Below, in pieces: positions 60,871 through 64,000 of a DNA stretch of 64,000 bases. The first letter of the stretch is position 1. The number at the start of each line of letters is the position of its first letter. Source of the stretch: Scylla paramamosain (Eukaryota; Arthropoda; Malacostraca; Decapoda; Portunidae); assembly GCF_035594125.1 (NCBI RefSeq), contig NC_087155.1:1354931-1418930 (forward strand), given 5' to 3'. The position numbers were made by a program, and so were the translations under genes. Under the pieces are notes generated by a model. The model ran no database searches, was not told the origin of the DNA, and worked only from the letters and a program-made list of their open reading frames with translations.

Positions 60871-61230
60871 AATAAATAAATAAATAAATAGATAGATAAG
60901 TAAAAGAGGCCTGTATGAATAGAAGACTGAACCTTGTGGAAAAGACTAATGAAGTCCAGTGAACATATGAACATGAAAAAAAAGTTCCTCCGAGACAGTG
61001 ACATTGAATACTTTCAGATTGTGTTGTATAATGTAAAGTAATGTGAAGTGGACACTGTGTGTCTCTACCATAGTTACCCACAATTGTATCTGTCGTCTGG
61101 CCAGACTTGAATTTCATATCACGGATAAACAACGCCTCAAAATGCATATGTGCATAGAACCATACAACATTTCCCACATAGAATAACCTGCACCTTCACC
61201 TCTGACAATATCTGCACAAACTCGTGTTAC
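60871..61230. other. AATA/GATA tetramers, repeated module, unique DNA
   Basis: The LINE-D poly(A) passes into AAAT and GATA tetramers (60870-60899). The module copy at 60895-61010 follows. The rest is unrecognised. Confidence 0.45.
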
Positions 61231-61387
<157 letters not shown>

Positions 61388-61515
61388 GTAAGAGGTGGGG
61401 AGGCATACGTGTAGAGCTCGCACTATCACGTCACCGCACGTCAAACAACATGGAACTTTCCTTGGTCCATCTATTCTCATCCTTCTCACCAGACGCCAGT
61501 TAGGCTATAAGCCTG

Positions 61516-62030
61516 TCAGCTCGATGACATCCGGACAATACTCCTCCATCCGTCTGGGTCTTCATATTCTCTGTCCTCCATCACCTCGACCATTGTCGAG
61601 GTGATACTAAGGTCTACTAAGGCTCTCTTCAATACCTTGCTTCCATCTCTTCCTTGGTCTCCCTCGTGGTCGCCTGCCTCTTGGTATCCACTCCATATAT
61701 TTCTTAGCATGCCGATCTTCTTCCATTCTCTTAACATGTCCAGACCATCTCAGTCTTGCTCTATCAGCATCCTCCAGTAGCGGCGTCACTCCCAACTCTT
61801 CTCTTATTTGAACATTTCTCATCTTGTCCCTTCTTGTAACACCCCTGATTATTGAGCACTCGCATTTCGGCTGCCTGAATCTTCGATTCTAATTTTGTAG
61901 TTAAAGTCCACCACCATTCAGCACCATATAACAGGATTGGTATAACAAGTGTATTGTAAACTATTAATTTGCATTTTGTAGGAACATGTTTATCTTTTAG
62001 TATTGGATACATCTATTGCCATGGATAAAT
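61516..62030 (-). mobile_element. LINE-G 3' end, 5'-truncated, frameshifted
   Basis: The minus strand gives YPILKDKHVPTKCKLIVYN, ILLYGAEWW and KIQAAEMRVL in one frame (62012-61840). EELGVTPLLEDADRARLRWS, GHVKRMEEDR and RPRGRPRKRW follow in another (61822-61607). Both are standard C-terminal blocks of LINE reverse transcriptases. A third frame ends near 61516. A perfect 11-bp hairpin (61580-61590 with 61595-61605, loop CATT) lies near the 3' end. Confidence 0.8.
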
Positions 62031-62686
62031 ATAACCAGCATTGCCTACATCATACTATTTATTTTTTCATAGTTACTCTCTTTATCTCTAATGCATTTCA
62101 GCACGCATTATTCTAAGCTATAAACAGAGTTTCTCTTGTCTTATTTATGTAATTAAAGAACTATAACTAAGAATATAATGAATTGCCCTACGCTGGAACA
62201 ACGGTACCGGGGAGGAAGGTCGATTCACGCAGCGAGAGGAGAACCAGTACGAGAGGAATTCACAAACTCCTGGTAGAAAGTCAAGGGCACAACATGTGAG
62301 TGAAGGTTAATGGAAGGTCACTTGACTTTTGTGTGCTTAGTTTTCGATAAAAATACTCATTTCATCTCCGTGTAGGAAGTCAGACTGTGGGAGAGTGAAG
62401 GACCCAGAGAAGGAGGGAGAGGGACAGGGTAGGTTACTCGATTTTTACGCTCAGATTTTCACCAAATATACTTGCGTCAAGCTAGGGATGTCCTCCTGTT
62501 TGTCAACCGTAGTCTCAATACGAGCGCCCGGCAACTGAGTGAGCTGTGTTGCCTAAGCACGTCTAGTGCCTGTCAGGAATACTAAGGCAGGATAGGAACC
62601 ATGCAGTGGTGAGGCTCAGATGTGCTGATGCATTAAACCATCTCACACCAAAGTAAGAGCAAGAATGGAAGTAATTGGATTATATA
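62031..62686. other. Unique DNA
   Basis: A weak duplication of about 130 bases (TCACTTGACTTTT near 62316, TACTCGATTTTTACG near 62436). No gene. Confidence 0.4.
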
Positions 62687-62900
<214 letters not shown>

Positions 62901-62903
<3 letters not shown>

Positions 62904-63115
62904 ACATATGATCATCATCAGTATCACCACTCGTCATTAAATATTAAATATTTCCTTGAAGTTCATACGGTTTTCGTGTCAGCACTCTGTCTCTTTGTGC
63001 AGGACGCCTTGCTGAGGTGATTACCTGACACGAAAGGACTGAATCCACAAACTTTCTCCAATCGTTAAGTTTGTAAGCCTTGATTCAACTCAGGTTGCGG
63101 AAGGATGGCTAAAAG

Positions 63116-63153
<38 letters not shown>

Positions 63154-63277
63154 GCGCTCATAACCGCATTCCCAGTACTCGTACACAACTGTAGTACACA
63201 ATTTCACGGGCCCTGTGGGAACTGACAACTCTCGTTCATCATGTTCCTTTAAATCTACTCGAGTGATCAAGCTCTCA
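62901..63277. other. Unique DNA with (TG)n, upstream of a promoter
   Basis: (TG)n at 63118-63152 lies about 130 bases before the TATA box. Nothing else was recognised. Confidence 0.5.
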
Positions 63278-63312
63278 TATAAAAGGAGCGTCACGGAGCA
63301 TGTGCGTCAGTC
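63278..63312 (+). promoter_or_regulatory. TATA box and initiator
   Basis: TATAAAAG at 63278-63285 and the arthropod initiator TCAGTC at 63307-63312. The A at 63309 lies 31 bases from the first T of the TATA box, the standard spacing. No DPE match was seen. Confidence 0.55.
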
Positions 63313-63365
63313 TGTCACCCGGCCCGCGCACTAAACAACCCGACTCTCAGCACTGAGGGAGCATT
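63309..63365 (+). other. Candidate non-coding first exon
   Basis: 57 bases from the predicted start site to a consensus donor, GTAAGT, at 63366-63371. No ATG lies in it. The coding exons would lie beyond the window or further right. Gene identity unknown. Confidence 0.4.
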
Positions 63366-63437
63366 GTAAGTTCTGCAACGCAGTGCAGATAATCTTATAT
63401 TTCTTTTGTTAAGGAACGAAGCATTTGTGCGCGCTTA

Positions 63438-63476
<39 letters not shown>

Positions 63477-64000
63477 ACTGATGTACAAATATGAGTTTAC
63501 TTTTGTGGCTGGTATGAAATTACCATGTGTGTTTTGTCAAAAAAACGCGTTAGTGAGACAATGCAGCTCCTACAGTTATCTGTATGAAGACTAAGACATG
63601 GCACGTGACATTCCTGGGGAACCCCTGTGTTGATGACAATCAAGCTGGACTTAACAAGATCTAACTTAGTGTTCTGTGGTCTCGGAGTTAAGAAGCTGAA
63701 CATCCCCCTATGGACGGGAAACTTAGCGTAGCATCGTGTGGCTTCACTTCTATTTTACTCGTTGAAAAGACTGCTTTGTGTATTTCCTATGATGTTCAGT
63801 TGCCGCTTTGCTTCCTTTATGCACCCATCTTTGGCGTCACAGTGCTGCCCAGTGTGAGGAAACATTTTGTTTTGAAAAAAATCACAACAGAAAATATACA
63901 GACAAAATAAAAAGCCACTAATACTGATTTTAGTTGTTCCTATACTCTTCCTCTCGCTTGTATCTCACAGCAGCAGAATAGAGAGGGATGGCGCGTGGTG
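63366..64000. other. Possible intron, (TG)n, unique DNA
   Basis: (TG)n at 63440-63474. Short open frames at 63474-63910 have no recognised domain. Confidence 0.5.

Overview
This is eukaryotic, animal DNA, not prokaryotic. It has dense microsatellites, several families of non-LTR retrotransposons (LINEs), GT-AG introns and few host exons. The microsatellite load, mainly (CA)n, (GA)n, (ACT)n, (AAT)n and (TA)n, and the LINE types fit a decapod crustacean, most likely a crab. The family called LINE-D here matches, from memory, a reverse transcriptase family very common in portunid crab protein sets. The species cannot be fixed from the sequence. No tRNA, rRNA, CRISPR array or prokaryotic operon was seen. 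Family names LINE-A to LINE-G, LINE-R and LINE-H are labels for this window only.

Layout. 1-1035: simple repeats and a 12-copy compound minisatellite. 1040-5400: nearly intact two-ORF LINE-A on the minus strand. 5530-11480: a mosaic of triplet arrays, mostly (ACT)n, with LINE-R, LINE-D and LINE-H pieces embedded in them and one copy of an inverted-repeat element. 11480-22560: strand-asymmetric purine/pyrimidine DNA with GA/CT arrays, several minisatellites, a LINE-A-type 3' tail and a GC-rich stretch holding one candidate secreted-protein exon. 22591-26256: LINE-B, with a truncated ORF1, an intact 1012-residue ORF2, a poly(A) tail and (ACT)n on both sides. 26257-30640: low-complexity DNA. 30642-32849: LINE-C with an intact 683-residue reverse transcriptase but no endonuclease domain. 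32925-34924: the best host gene, a RanBP1-like gene in four exons that stops halfway through its Ran-binding domain. 34925-40737: possible further exons, a CR1-like insertion and LINE-D debris. 40738-43397 and 56860-60870: two large decayed LINE-D copies, the second split by LINE-E. 44107-46330: decayed LINE-F. 46400-54430: minisatellites, GA/CT hairpins, a second inverted-repeat element, and long (TA)n. 61516-62030: LINE-G 3' end. 63278-63365: a TATA/initiator promoter with a short first exon and splice donor.

The pieces do not form a pathway. The recurring theme is the link between retrotransposons and microsatellites. Many LINE 3' ends run straight into simple repeats, and four insertions from three unrelated families have (ACT)n on both sides. 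One of those families, LINE-R, has a C-terminus resembling the CCHC plus restriction-like endonuclease of site-specific LINEs, so it is the best candidate for an undescribed (ACT)n-targeting retrotransposon. Two translation devices are visible: a GGGTTTT slippery heptamer directly before the ORF1 stop of LINE-A, and a TAATG stop-start overlap in LINE-B.
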